A DNA stretch of 64,000 nt from JAKACA01 sp963769255 (GCA_963769255.1 CAVYKV010000001.1:1674001-1738000); one strand, 5' to 3'. Shown: positions 18,828 through 28,263, numbered from the stretch's first letter. Numbers and translations are program-made. Notes: generated from the letters alone by a model not told the origin.

Positions 18828-20752
18828 TTCGTCGGCGAGGAGGCGGCGGCGGGAGGGTCGCCTGCCTCTTGTTTCTGGAGGCGTTCGGCTTCGGAGATGG
18901 CCCAGGCGGCGTTCACGAGCCCGATATGGCTGAACGCCTGGGGGAAGTTGCCCAACAGCTCCCCGCTCGTGGGGTCGACCTCCTCGGAGAGCAGCCCGAC
19001 GTCGTTGACGAAGGCGACGGCCCGCTCGAAGACGGCCCGCGCCCGGGCCGGCTCCCCGATGCTGGCGAGGGCCTGGGCCAGCCAGAACGTGCAGAGCAGG
19101 AAGGTTCCTTCTTGCCCGTCGAGCCCGTCGTCGGAGCGGTACCGATAGACGAGTCCCCGCTCGTCGGTGAGCCGTTCCTCCGTCGCGTCGATGGTGGCGC
19201 GCACTCTCGGGTCGTCGGCGGGAAGAAACCCGACCAACGGCAACACCAAATTCGACGCATCGAGCACGTCGGAGTCGAAGGACTGCGTGAAGGCTTTGGC
19301 GCGGTCACTCCAGCCCCTGGAGAGGATGGCCCGGCGGATCTCGTCCTGCGTCTGCTTCCATGCCTCGACCTGGTCGGCGGCGTCGAGGCGGTCGGCCAAT
19401 GCCACCGCCCGGTCGAGGGCCACCCAGCACATCAGCTTGGAATACACGAAGTCGCGAGGCTCCCCCCTCACCTCCCAGATCCCGTTGTCCTTTTCCTGCC
19501 AGCGCCGGGCGGCAGTGTCGGCCACTTGGACGATGAACCGTCGCGTGGCCGGCGCCAGGTCGAGAGGGCCGTCCCACTTGCCGGGGCCGGCCATCGGCCC
19601 GACTCGCCGGTTGACGCTGTCGAACAGCTGGTCGGAGAGGCGGAAGACGGCGCTGAGCAACTCCCCGTAGACGTCCAGCTGGCGCTGCCTCCATGCACCG
19701 TTGCCGACTCGCACCGGGGCAGACTGCCGCCAGCCCTCCAGGTGAGGCAGCTCCCGCTCGGAGAGATCCCGCTCGCCACCGATCCCGAACATGATCTGCA
19801 GATCGCGTCCCTGGTCGAGCGAGCCCGCCGCAGACGTGGTCATGTACCCGAAGAACTCGTTGGCCTCGTCAGGACAGGCGGCGACCCAGAGGGCCTCGAT
19901 CGTGAACGAGGCGTCCCGGACCCAGGAGTAGCGGTAGTCCCAGTTGCGGGCGCCACCGACCACCTCGGGGAGCGACGTGGTGGCCGCCGCGCAGATCCCG
20001 CCGGTGGGCGCGAACGACAAGGCCTGCAGCACCCGCCCGCTCTGGTGCACGAGATCCTGCCAGGGCCCCACGTAGGCCTGGTGCAGCTCCGACCACGACT
20101 GCCACGCCGACACCGAGTCGTCCAGGCGGGAGGTGATCTCGGCCTGGTCCCACACCCGGACCGTGCCCATCTCGGCCCGCTTGCCGTGATGCAGGGCGAA
20201 GCCGGCGCTCTCGCCCTGACGCAGATGCAACCGGCCTGAGGCTGACGACTGGTCGACGTCCAGGGGTACGGGACAGGACAGGAGGAGAACGTCGGCTCCG
20301 CCGACAGCGGTGAGCCCACCGTCGACGACGTCGAGGAGCGGAGAGACCAGCCCGTACTCGGGGCGCGGCGCGTACTCCAGGCGGACGTCGACCTCTCCTT
20401 CCGTGCAGGTCGCACGCCGCAGCAGGAGATGGGGCGCATCCTTCCCGAGCTGATGGCCCCGGTTGCCCTCGCCCATCGCCAGGGCGTCCACGATGGCGAC
20501 GGTGCCGCCGGGTGTGCTGTAGGTGGTCTCCAGCACCATCGTGCGGTCCAGATAGCGGCGGGTGACCGTCGCGTCGCCGTCGGCTGCCCGGATCGCCCAG
20601 TGCCCTGCCTCGTCCCCAAGCAGGCGGGCGAAGATCGACGGGCTGTCGAAACGCGGCAGGCACAACCAGTCGATCGATCCGTCCCGGCTGACGAGGGCAG
20701 CGCCGTGGCGATCGGACAAGAGGGCGTACTCGCCGATGGGGGTGGTGCTCAT
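18749..20752 (-). CDS. Glycoside hydrolase family 15 protein (glucoamylase/trehalase-like)
   Basis: A 667-residue GH15 protein. The N-terminal domain opens IGEYALLSDRHGAALVSRDG and contains WLCLPRFDSPSIFARLL. The catalytic (alpha/alpha)6 domain has GGARNWDYRYSWVRDASFT and LLSEEVDPTSGELLGNFPQAFSHIGL, conserved around the active site of actinobacterial trehalases and glucoamylases in this family. There is no signal peptide, so it is probably cytoplasmic and acts on trehalose or alpha-glucans. The ATG at 20752 is chosen because IGEYALL is the family N-terminus; GGAGCTG precedes it. Confidence 0.9.
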   Translation of the reverse strand: MSTTPIGEYALLSDRHGAALVSRDGSIDWLCLPRFDSPSIFARLLGDEAGHWAIRAADGDATVTRRYLDRTMVLETTYSTPGGTVAIVDALAMGEGNRGHQLGKDAPHLLLRRATCTEGEVDVRLEYAPRPEYGLVSPLLDVVDGGLTAVGGADVLLLSCPVPLDVDQSSASGRLHLRQGESAGFALHHGKRAEMGTVRVWDQAEITSRLDDSVSAWQSWSELHQAYVGPWQDLVHQSGRVLQALSFAPTGGICAAATTSLPEVVGGARNWDYRYSWVRDASFTIEALWVAACPDEANEFFGYMTTSAAGSLDQGRDLQIMFGIGGERDLSERELPHLEGWRQSAPVRVGNGAWRQRQLDVYGELLSAVFRLSDQLFDSVNRRVGPMAGPGKWDGPLDLAPATRRFIVQVADTAARRWQEKDNGIWEVRGEPRDFVYSKLMCWVALDRAVALADRLDAADQVEAWKQTQDEIRRAILSRGWSDRAKAFTQSFDSDVLDASNLVLPLVGFLPADDPRVRATIDATEERLTDERGLVYRYRSDDGLDGQEGTFLLCTFWLAQALASIGEPARARAVFERAVAFVNDVGLLSEEVDPTSGELLGNFPQAFSHIGLVNAAWAISEAERLQKQEAGDPPAAASSPTNQAGGVPPAEAPAPAIVPRSAFRAAT

Positions 20753-20846
20753 GGGCAGCTCCTGGCCCGTCGCATGCCCGGGAACGGTAGACGACCGGCC
20801 CGGCGGCCCGCTCCGGGCTTGCGTCAGCCTCGCCGGGCGGACTGGC

Positions 20847-21449
20847 TCAGCCGCTGGCCGACGTCGTCGTGATCTCGGCGAGCAAGCGTGTGGCCGAGCT
20901 GGCGTAGCGGTCGGGGTCACGGTAGGTGCGGGCGACCAGCATGGCGCCCTCCAGGGCACCGATGATCATGCGGGCGACCTCTCGACTCGAGCCCTCGTCT
21001 CGCAGCGTGCCGTCCTCCTGCCCCTCGTCGATGACGCCGGCGAGCCAGGTCTCGTTGCGGTCGAAGAAGGTGATGACGGCGTTTCGCATCGGCTCGGGCA
21101 GGGTGTGGTAGTCGGCTGCCAGCATCCCGCACAGGCACATCCGGTCGTGCGCCAGCACCTGGGCATAGAGGTCGGCGTACAGCCGCAACTTGTGCGCTGC
21201 AGCGCCGCCGCAGGTGTCGATCAGCGCCAGCGCCTCGTCGAAGCGAACCGTGTAGCGGGTCAGCAACGCTTCGCCCAGCTCGGCTTTGCCGGCGAAGTGG
21301 TAATGCAACGCCGGCTTGGTGAGACCGAGCTCCGCCGCGACGTCGGCGTAGGAGAAGGCATTGAAGCCTCTCGTCTGGACCAGCCGCTCGGCGACGTCGA
21401 GGATCGCTGACGCCGTATCCGTGTCGCCGTCGCGGACTGCCATCGTCAC
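20847..21449 (-). CDS. TetR-family regulator
   Basis: A 200-residue repressor: helix-turn-helix FNAFSYADVAAELGLTKPALHYHFAGKAEL, followed by a C-terminal domain with the pattern MCLCGMLAADYHTLPEPM, seen in AcrR/YxaF-like TetR proteins. It is divergent from a cupin gene, with an operator-like inverted repeat in between (21477-21494). The GTG at 21449 or the in-frame ATG at 21443 may be the start. Confidence 0.88.
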   Translation of the reverse strand: MTMAVRDGDTDTASAILDVAERLVQTRGFNAFSYADVAAELGLTKPALHYHFAGKAELGEALLTRYTVRFDEALALIDTCGGAAAHKLRLYADLYAQVLAHDRMCLCGMLAADYHTLPEPMRNAVITFFDRNETWLAGVIDEGQEDGTLRDEGSSREVARMIIGALEGAMLVARTYRDPDRYASSATRLLAEITTTSASG

Positions 21450-21476
21450 TTCACCGCCTTCTTACCCATTGACATT

Positions 21477-21494
21477 TGACCTACTAATAAGTCA
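21477..21494. promoter_or_regulatory. Operator-like inverted repeat
   Basis: TGACCTACTAATAAGTCA is an imperfect 18-bp palindrome with perfect TGAC/GTCA ends, in an AT-richer stretch between the divergent TetR and cupin genes. It is probably the TetR binding site. Confidence 0.55.
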
Positions 21495-21549
21495 GAATAC
21501 CACGAGTTGTCCCTCGAGCACGCGAGGGACCGATCGAGGGGGCGCCAGC

Positions 21550-21909
21550 ATGCAAGAGACCGAGCATCGCAGCTTCGACAAGTCGGACGAAGTCAGGGAG
21601 TTCCCGAACGGGCGGGCCGAGATCCTGCGAGTCGGCGACTCGGAGATCGGCCGCCTCGTCTTCGAGCCCGGGTGGCGATGGTCCAACGACGTCAAGCCGA
21701 TCGCCGGGACCGACAGTTGCACGGCACCACACTTCCAGTACCACGTCGCGGGTCGCCTCGCCGTCCGTATGGACGACGGGATCGAGTTCATCGCCGGGCC
21801 CGGCGACGTCACGTCCTTGCCCAGCGGCCATGACGCCTGGGTGGTGGGTGATGAGCCCGTCGTGGTCGTCGACTGGTTCGGATCCAGCAGCTACGCCAAA
21901 GAGGGCTGA
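21550..21909 (+). CDS. Cupin-fold protein
   Basis: A 119-residue single-domain protein predicted to be a cupin: PGWRWSNDVKP, then HFQYHVAGRLAVRMDDG and FIAGPGDVTSLPSGHDAWVVGDEPVVVVDW, matching the two cupin motifs, with His residues that could hold a metal. The activity is unknown. It starts after GAGGGGG and is followed at 6 bp by a SnoaL-like gene. Together with the next gene and the divergent TetR it looks like a small TetR-controlled operon. Confidence 0.8.
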   Translation: MQETEHRSFDKSDEVREFPNGRAEILRVGDSEIGRLVFEPGWRWSNDVKPIAGTDSCTAPHFQYHVAGRLAVRMDDGIEFIAGPGDVTSLPSGHDAWVVGDEPVVVVDWFGSSSYAKEG

Positions 21910-21915
21910 GAGGCG

Positions 21916-22254
21916 ATGGACCCCCTGGAGGTGGTGGAGGCATTCGGCGCCGCCTGGGCCGACCACGACCTGGACGCCACGCTGGCCATGATCACCGACG
22001 ACTGCATCTTCGACGCCACCGGCCCGGCGCCCGATGGCACCCGCTGTGTCGGCGTCGAGGCCATCCGGACTGCCTGGGGACCGATCTTCGGCGACTCGAC
22101 CTCCGTGTTCGAGCCCGAGGAGACCTTTCAGGCCGACGACCGGGTGGTGCAGCGATGGCGCTACAGCTTCGCGGGCGGCCACGTGCGCGGCATCGACCTG
22201 TTCCGTGTCCGCGAGGGCAAGGTCGCCGAGAAGCTGTCCTACGTCAAGGGTTGA
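21916..22254 (+). CDS. SnoaL-like (NTF2-fold) protein
   Basis: A 112-residue NTF2/SnoaL-fold protein: VVEAFGAAWADHDLDATLAMITDDCIFDATGP at the start and a closing GGHVRGIDLFRVREGKVAEKLSYVKG. Such proteins are small isomerases, cyclases or dehydratases, or ligand binders. It is in a run of three tightly spaced plus-strand genes (gaps of 6 and 10 bp). Confidence 0.83.
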   Translation: MDPLEVVEAFGAAWADHDLDATLAMITDDCIFDATGPAPDGTRCVGVEAIRTAWGPIFGDSTSVFEPEETFQADDRVVQRWRYSFAGGHVRGIDLFRVREGKVAEKLSYVKG

Positions 22255-22264
22255 GGAGGGACGA

Positions 22265-22654
22265 ATGGACCCCATCGGTGCGCTGCTGGCCGGGATCGAG
22301 GCAGGATCGGTCCCTGTCGGAATCTTCGCCGACGATGCCGTCTTGGATGCCACCGTGCCCAATTGGCGGTTCGTCACCCGAGGTGGCACGGCGGTCGGAG
22401 CCGAGCTGTCCCGCTGGTACGCCGACCCCGGAACCTTCGAGAGCCTGCACCGCAGCGGGCTCCCCGACGGAGAGCTCGTCGAGTTCACCCTGAGCTGGGA
22501 GGAGGACGGGGTCGCCCACCTGTGTCACCAGGCTCACATCCTTCGAGTGCGGGGCGAGCGCGTCGCCTCCGACACGGCGTTCTGTGGCGGACGTTGGCCG
22601 GCACCCCTCATCGCCGAGATGGCGGCCGCCTGGGGGACCGCCATCTCGGGCTGA
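22265..22654 (+). CDS. SnoaL/NTF2-like protein
   Basis: A 129-residue protein that opens MDPIGALLAGIEAG with ADDAVLDATVPNWRF, a pattern like the neighbouring SnoaL-like protein. LVEFTLSWEEDGVAHLCHQAHILRV suggests the same cone-shaped NTF2 fold. The function is unknown. The ATG at 22265 follows GGAGGGACGA and gives a 10 bp gap from the previous gene. Confidence 0.72.
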   Translation: MDPIGALLAGIEAGSVPVGIFADDAVLDATVPNWRFVTRGGTAVGAELSRWYADPGTFESLHRSGLPDGELVEFTLSWEEDGVAHLCHQAHILRVRGERVASDTAFCGGRWPAPLIAEMAAAWGTAISG

Positions 22655-22719
22655 CCTGCTCGCCTGGCGGCGGCGCTGGAGCCGAAATCTCTCGACCGGT
22701 CTCGCCGCGGTGCGTGCCG

Positions 22720-24096
22720 TCAGCCGGCTGGCGGGATGTTCTGGTTGCCCCGGAGGAGGTTGCCGGGGTCGTAGCGCGCCTTGATCTCCGAGAGCCGCTC
22801 GTAGTTGACCCCATAGGTGGCGCGGACTCGCTCGTGGCCCTCGTCGTCCATCATGAAGTTGGCGTAGGCGCCACCCGCCGAATACGGGTGGGTCGCCTCC
22901 CAGTAGTCCACCGCCCATCGCTTCAGGGCTGGGGCGCTGGCGGGATCGGGATCGACGCCGACGATCACCTGCGAGAACGTGACGTCGCGATACGCCCAGG
23001 CCGTGGCGTCGGCACCCACACGGGAGACCGCTCCGTCCACCGGGTAGAGGTGCATGGCGGAGTGCATGGTGGGTGCCTCCTCGAGGAAACGAGCGTGGGC
23101 TTCCACGGCCCCGTCGGGCACCGTCTCGAAGAAATCGCCCCGCCAGTACCACTGCAGGCCCGGCGGGTACAGCCCGTCGAAGGCCGACTGGAGGAGTGGG
23201 TAAGGCGCCTCGTGGACGCCGTCGAAGGCGGGCTCCATGTCCCGCACAGGCGCCAGCGCCTCGTCGGCATCGGCTGGATCTCCGAGATAGCACCACACGA
23301 TCGCGCACGCCTTGTGGAGGTGGAATGGCTCCGGGAAGGCCGGGGCCGGGGGCACGGTCATGGTGGCGAAGAAGCCGTAGAGGTCCTCGTCCTGGGCGGG
23401 CATGAAGTCGCGGTACCAGCTGAGGACGCCCGCCGTTACCGATGCCGGCCAGGCGGTCGGCCCACACACCACGTTGCGGACCGGGTGGAGACGGAACGTG
23501 AACGACGTAACGATCCCGAAGTTGCCACCCCCTCCCCGGATGGCCCAGAAGAGATCGGGATGCTCGGTCTCCGAAGCCCGCACGGCGGTACCGTCGGCCA
23601 GGACGACCTCGGCCTCGAGGAGATTGTCGATCGTGAGCCCGTACCGGCGCGACAAGTAGCCGTGGCCACCGCTCAGGGTCAGGCCACCGATCCCGGTCGA
23701 CGAGATGATGCCGCCGGGTGTGGCGAGGCCATGCTCGTGGGTGGCTGCGTCCAGCATGGCGAGGGTGGCGCCACCCTCGACGCGAGCGGTCCGACGCTTC
23801 GGATCCACGTCGACGCCGTGCATGGGGGAGAGATCGATGACGACGCCGCCGTCGACCGTGCCGAATCCCGGTCCGCTGTGGCCCCCGCCCCGCACCGCGA
23901 TGGCGACGCCCGCCCGTCGGCCGGCCTCGAGTGCCGCCTGCACGTCCCCCACCGAGCGGCAGCGGGCGATGAGGGCGGGGCGACGGTCGATCATTGCGTT
24001 GTAGACGGCCCGCGCCGCTTCGTATTCGGCGTCGTCTGGCCCGACGACGCCGCCACTGATCCGCTGGCGAAGGTCGGTCTCGGCGAGATTCGTCAC
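22720..24096 (-). CDS. BBE-type FAD-linked oxidase
   Basis: A 458-residue PCMH-type flavoprotein with the berberine-bridge C-terminus (YANFMMDDEGHERVRATYG, then RYDPGNLLRGNQNI). The FAD-linking His is present in VRGGGHSGPGFG. The Cys that gives a second covalent bond in bicovalent members is absent (ISSTGIGGLTLSGGHG), so monocovalent FAD is expected. The family oxidises sugars, alcohols or secondary metabolites with O2. The start is GTG at 24096 after GAGGAG. It lies downstream of the LAL regulator on the same strand and may be a target. Confidence 0.88.
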   Translation of the reverse strand: MTNLAETDLRQRISGGVVGPDDAEYEAARAVYNAMIDRRPALIARCRSVGDVQAALEAGRRAGVAIAVRGGGHSGPGFGTVDGGVVIDLSPMHGVDVDPKRRTARVEGGATLAMLDAATHEHGLATPGGIISSTGIGGLTLSGGHGYLSRRYGLTIDNLLEAEVVLADGTAVRASETEHPDLFWAIRGGGGNFGIVTSFTFRLHPVRNVVCGPTAWPASVTAGVLSWYRDFMPAQDEDLYGFFATMTVPPAPAFPEPFHLHKACAIVWCYLGDPADADEALAPVRDMEPAFDGVHEAPYPLLQSAFDGLYPPGLQWYWRGDFFETVPDGAVEAHARFLEEAPTMHSAMHLYPVDGAVSRVGADATAWAYRDVTFSQVIVGVDPDPASAPALKRWAVDYWEATHPYSAGGAYANFMMDDEGHERVRATYGVNYERLSEIKARYDPGNLLRGNQNIPPAG

Positions 24097-24182
24097 GTTT
24101 GCTCCTCGGTGTCTTCTCAGGGCTCGGGCGGCGGCGGCCGCCGGCCGAACGACACGGTACGGACGTCCGACCGATCTGTCAT

Positions 24183-24210
24183 GACCGAAGCTGACGTTTC
24201 CTTCGGGGTC
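24183..24210 (-). terminator. Possible terminator of the LAL gene
   Basis: GACCGAAG pairs with CTTCGGGGTC across a 10-nt loop, about 75 nt past the LAL stop codon. There is no T-run. Confidence 0.35.
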
Positions 24211-24218
24211 CTGCCATG

Positions 24219-24230
24219 GTCAGATCTGAC
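24219..24230. promoter_or_regulatory. 12-bp palindrome upstream of the FAD oxidase
   Basis: GTCAGATCTGAC is a perfect palindrome about 120 bp upstream of the oxidase start; it could be an operator. Confidence 0.35.
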
Positions 24231-24286
24231 TACGCAGGGCCCGGGGCCCGGCCCGGCGAACCACGCCAGAACGCCTCGCTGCAGCG

Positions 24287-27193
24287 TCAAACGAGTTGAT
24301 GATGGGCGGCGTACAGGGCGGCCTGGGTGCGATTGGCGGCGCCGGTCTTCATGAGGATGCTGCGGACGTGGTTCGCCGCCGTGTTTCCGCTGATGCACAA
24401 GCGCTCGCCGATATCGCGGTTGCTCAGTCCCTGTGCGAGGAGCCGGAGCACTTCGACTTCGCGGTCGGTGAGACCGTCTCGACTCATTGACGGTTCGAGT
24501 CCGGTCAGCAACCGGAGGACCCGCAGCTGACCGATCGGCTCGGCGATGCCACGCGCCTGTCGCGCCAGGTCGCCGGCCTCCTCGTACCGCCCGAGGGCGG
24601 CGGCGAAACGAGCATGGTGCGCGAGTGTCTCGGCGACGTGGATGGTCGAGCGCATGCGGCGATCCATCTCGAGGGCGGCGACGAAGTATCGCTCAGCCGC
24701 CGCATGGTCTCCGAGGAAAGCGGCCACGCGTCCGAGGAACCGTTCCGTACTCCCGAAGGTGGCGATGAGGGTCCCCGCGACAAGGTTCATGCCCGCGTAC
24801 TCGGCAAGGAGCGGTCGCAGGGCGCGGACGGCCTCGCGGTCTTCAACGGCGAGAGCGCCTTCCAGCATGAAGACGAGCTCCATCGGCCATTGCGCCTCGT
24901 CGGTGTGGGCCTCCAGGTCGCGGTCCATCAGGTGGTGAAGCGCCCGCTTGATGCCGGACTCCAGCCGCAGCTCGGTGAACAGGGCGAGAAGGCCGGGGAC
25001 CCACTGTCGCCCGAAGGCCTCTCGGCCATCGAACAGTGGCCGGAACCTCTCCAGCATGCCCGTCTCGCGACGGATCATGAAGATCTGAACGGCGTGCGGG
25101 CCTTCGGTCATCTCGTCGCCGAAGGTGTCGTTCTGCTTGATGGTCTCGTCGGCCCAGCGTTCGGCCTCGTCGAAGTCGCCGCGCAGGAACGCCAGCGAGT
25201 GGGCGATGCAGCAATACACGTGCCGGTAGTAGGGCTGCCCCGTGGCCTCGACCGATCGCTGCCCATCGGGGATGGCCCCCGCCAGCTCATCGGGTCGGCC
25301 GACCAAGTAACTGACGGTCGCCGAGAAGTTGACCGCGGCGCCGAGCGTCTCGAAGTCGCGTCGCTCGCGTGCCGTGTGCCGCACCTCGGCCACGCGCTCG
25401 AATTGGAGATGAGCGACGTCCGGCGAGGTGCCGTGCCACATGCCGGTCGTGAGGGTGTGAAGGAGCGTGGCAGGGTCGCCGACCTGTCGGGCGAGATCGA
25501 TCGCTCGACTACCGACGAGGCGCGCCCGTCCCGTCTCGCCTGCCAAGGCCAGCGCCCGCCCCAAGCTGCCCATGGCTCGCACGTATCTCGGGTCGTGCTG
25601 GTCGAGCCGGCACTCGTCGAGCGCTGCGGACAGCAAGTCGGCCGCCCGGGATCCGACGAGGCCGGGACGCCAGCTGGCGTCTTCGAAGCCCATCGCCGCC
25701 TCGAGCCGCACCGCCGGCTCGGCAATGGCGTCGAGGCGCTCGTAGATGTCGCGCGCAGAGGGAAAGCGGCTGGCACGTACGTAGGCCGCCGCCGCCGCCA
25801 GCAGCAACTCGGCCCGTACGGCGGGGCCACATTCGGGAAGCGAGGCCGCCCGCTCGAACCAGGCGGCGGCCTCTTCGAAGGCGAGACTTCGAGCCGCCAG
25901 CTGGCCGGCTTCCCGGCTGTAGCGCAGCGCCTGCTCGTGGAAGCCGAGGACGTGAGCGGCCAGGAAGTGGTGCGCCAAGCGGGGTACGAGCGAGGCATGA
26001 GCGGGTTGCCGCTCCAGGGCTTCGGCCACCCGGGCATGTAGGAGGATGCGTCGCGAACTGGGCATTCGATCGACCACCGCCTGCCGCGCCAGGGCGTGGA
26101 CGAAGGAGAAGAGAACGTCGTCAGCCTCCACGGCCTCGATCAGCCCGAGCGCGACGGCCGAGTCGACGAAGGCCATCGTTTTCGCACCGTCGATCTCGCT
26201 CGCCGCCACCAACGTCGCGAGGTCGAATGTGTCGCCCAACACGGCGGCGAGCTCGACGATGCGCTGGGCTCCTTCGCCGAGGCCGGCGACCCGCGCTGCC
26301 AGCGTGTCGCCGATCGAGGCCGGGACGCCGCCGGGCGAGCGGAGGGCCGAGACCCCGCCCCGCCGCTCGAGGTCCGCCCACACTTCCCGCAGAAAAAAGG
26401 GATTGCCACCGGTCCGGTCGCGAAGGAGGGCTGCCGGCGCTCGCGCCGCGTTCAGCGGCAACCCACTTCGCAGGCTCACGTACTCGGCGATGGCATCGGT
26501 GTCGAGACCGCTCAGGTCGAGGCGTCTCACGCCGTCCAGGCGGTGGAGCTCGGCGACCCACGCAGCCACCTCGTCGGATCGGTCGGGCGCCGTCGTTCGG
26601 AACGTGGCGAGCACCAGCAACCGTGTCTGCGGGCACGTCTCCACGACGTGTTCGAGGAGGGCGAGCGACGGGAGTTGTGCCCAATGGAGGTCGTCGAGGA
26701 TCAGCGCCAGCGGACGTTCCTCCGCCAGCTTCCGGAACAGCCGTGCCACGGCATCGAAGAGGTCGCGGCGGACCTCGCCGGCCTCGGGACCACCTTCGGC
26801 GATGTCGGGCCGGTGGCGCACGACGAGTGGTGACAGCCGTCGCAGCTCGGGACCGCCCTCGTCGACGAGGTCGGCCAGCGTTCCTTCCTCCGCCGTGCCG
26901 AAGAGGTGATCGAGCATCTCGGCGAAGGGCTCGTACGGGATCCCTGCTTCGAGGCTGGACGTGCCGACGAGCACCGTGACGTTGTTGTGAACGAGGGCCG
27001 TGGCCACCTCGGCCATCAAACGCGTCTTGCCCGCACCCGGTTCCCCGCCCACGAACACGACCTGCCTCAGACCTGCGGCGACGTCCTCCCAGACCGTTTC
27101 GAGGGCGTTGAGCTCAAGACGTCGTCCGACGAGGGGAAGGTGCGTCGACGCCGCCAATCGGGGCGGGAGCGGCGGTGGAGCCCACGATGTCAT
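24287..27193 (-). CDS. LAL-type LuxR regulator with AAA ATPase
   Basis: A 968-residue large ATP-binding LuxR regulator. The N-terminus has a Walker A (GGEPGAGKTRL, about residues 49-59) and the Walker-B-type ALILDDLHWAQ. The middle 500 residues are helical repeats of TPR type. The C-terminus is a LuxR helix-turn-helix (LTDREVEVLRLLAQGLSNRDIGERLCISGNTAANHV). Such regulators sense a ligand with the helical region and activate catabolic or secondary-metabolism genes. It is transcribed after the DUF4242 gene, with a 21 bp gap, and upstream of the FAD oxidase. Confidence 0.93.
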   Translation of the reverse strand: MTSWAPPPLPPRLAASTHLPLVGRRLELNALETVWEDVAAGLRQVVFVGGEPGAGKTRLMAEVATALVHNNVTVLVGTSSLEAGIPYEPFAEMLDHLFGTAEEGTLADLVDEGGPELRRLSPLVVRHRPDIAEGGPEAGEVRRDLFDAVARLFRKLAEERPLALILDDLHWAQLPSLALLEHVVETCPQTRLLVLATFRTTAPDRSDEVAAWVAELHRLDGVRRLDLSGLDTDAIAEYVSLRSGLPLNAARAPAALLRDRTGGNPFFLREVWADLERRGGVSALRSPGGVPASIGDTLAARVAGLGEGAQRIVELAAVLGDTFDLATLVAASEIDGAKTMAFVDSAVALGLIEAVEADDVLFSFVHALARQAVVDRMPSSRRILLHARVAEALERQPAHASLVPRLAHHFLAAHVLGFHEQALRYSREAGQLAARSLAFEEAAAWFERAASLPECGPAVRAELLLAAAAAYVRASRFPSARDIYERLDAIAEPAVRLEAAMGFEDASWRPGLVGSRAADLLSAALDECRLDQHDPRYVRAMGSLGRALALAGETGRARLVGSRAIDLARQVGDPATLLHTLTTGMWHGTSPDVAHLQFERVAEVRHTARERRDFETLGAAVNFSATVSYLVGRPDELAGAIPDGQRSVEATGQPYYRHVYCCIAHSLAFLRGDFDEAERWADETIKQNDTFGDEMTEGPHAVQIFMIRRETGMLERFRPLFDGREAFGRQWVPGLLALFTELRLESGIKRALHHLMDRDLEAHTDEAQWPMELVFMLEGALAVEDREAVRALRPLLAEYAGMNLVAGTLIATFGSTERFLGRVAAFLGDHAAAERYFVAALEMDRRMRSTIHVAETLAHHARFAAALGRYEEAGDLARQARGIAEPIGQLRVLRLLTGLEPSMSRDGLTDREVEVLRLLAQGLSNRDIGERLCISGNTAANHVRSILMKTGAANRTQAALYAAHHQLV

Positions 27194-27214
27194 GGGACAG
27201 GTCGATGTCGTTGC

Positions 27215-27484
27215 TCAGATCGGTGCGGATGCCCCGTCCGGCAGGAGGCGATTGGATACCTCGACGATGACGTCAGCCGGCAGGTTCGCCCGCGAGGCGG
27301 CACGGCGGATCGCCTCGGGCGAGGATGCCTCGTACAGGCAGTAGGTCTTGCGCTTGTCGGCCGACAGGAACGAGTAGAGCCAGCGCACGCCCTCCTCGTC
27401 GTTGACACGGCTGATCCCGTCGAGAAGATCCGCGTTCGCCTCCAACTCGTCGGCGAACTGCCGCTCGATCATGAAGATCGGCAT
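27215..27484 (-). CDS. DUF4242 (SCO4226-like) small protein
   Basis: An 89-residue protein with MPIFMIERQFAD, WLYSFLSADKRKTYCLYEASSPEAIRRAA and LPADVIVEV, the DUF4242 pattern of the ferredoxin-like family that includes the nickel-binding protein SCO4226. The ATG at 27484 has GGGGAGG 5 nt before it. It often sits next to LAL or cyclase regulators, as it does here. The function is unproven. Confidence 0.83.
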   Translation of the reverse strand: MPIFMIERQFADELEANADLLDGISRVNDEEGVRWLYSFLSADKRKTYCLYEASSPEAIRRAASRANLPADVIVEVSNRLLPDGASAPI

Positions 27485-27582
27485 GTGACCTCCCCGTTTC
27501 GTCGGCACTATACCTCGCGCTGCAAAACCGTTCCGGGTGTCCTGCAACGACGAGGAGGGCTGTCCCGCCGTCGCCGATGGGT

Positions 27583-28047
27583 TCAGTCGGATTGCCCGCC
27601 GGGGTTGATCGATGTCCAGCCGGCCGGCAACCAGTCGCCCTGCGGGTCGGTGGTCTGCCCGACCTCGATGATGTAACCGTCGGGATCTCGGATGTAGCAA
27701 CGGATCTCGTACTGGTGCTGCTTCGGCGGCGTCAGGAAGTCGGCGCCCCGGGCGCTCCATTCCGCGTACACGGCGTGGATGTCCGTGACTCGGATGTTGA
27801 GGAAGCTGCTCACCCGATCGGGGTCGCTCGGCGTCTCGAGGGTGACCGTGGGCTTGTCGTCGGTGGGGCCCCCGCCGGTGTTGATGACGACGAAGGTGTT
27901 GGCGAGCGCGACATTGGTCGGCACTGGGCCGAAGACCACCGTGCCCCCGAGTACCTCGGTATAGAAGCGACGGGAGCGCTCCACGTCATCGGAGACGATG
28001 AAGTGCGTCACCACCATTCGCTGTGCGGGCTGCATGGGCTCGGCCAC
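27583..28047 (-). CDS. VOC (glyoxalase-like) family protein
   Basis: A protein of about 154 residues with one VOC domain: VVTHFIVSDDVERSRRFYTEVLGG, then FLNIRVTDIHAVYAEWSARGADF and CYIRDPDGYIIEVGQTTDP. It is probably a metal-dependent lyase, isomerase or dioxygenase-like protein. The open frame reaches a TTG at 28113; GTG at 28047 is preferred because GGAGG lies about 5 nt upstream of it. The ATG at 28035 is another option. Confidence 0.82.
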   Translation of the reverse strand: MAEPMQPAQRMVVTHFIVSDDVERSRRFYTEVLGGTVVFGPVPTNVALANTFVVINTGGGPTDDKPTVTLETPSDPDRVSSFLNIRVTDIHAVYAEWSARGADFLTPPKQHQYEIRCYIRDPDGYIIEVGQTTDPQGDWLPAGWTSINPGGQSD

Positions 28048-28263
28048 AGCCACCTCCACTCGTTCGGACTCATGCCCCGCTGACGACGGGTCTGTGGCCG
28101 TCAAGTCAACCAAGTCGGTTCGTCGAGGGGTCGGGCTGAGTCGGGGCGGCGTCGGTCGACCTCACGGATCAGAGATGTCGCGGCAAAAGAGATCGCCTCC
28201 GGGTCACGCCCGGCAGCTGAGTCCCCCGCGATCTTCACGACTTCGAGCGCGTCCAGACGCGAA

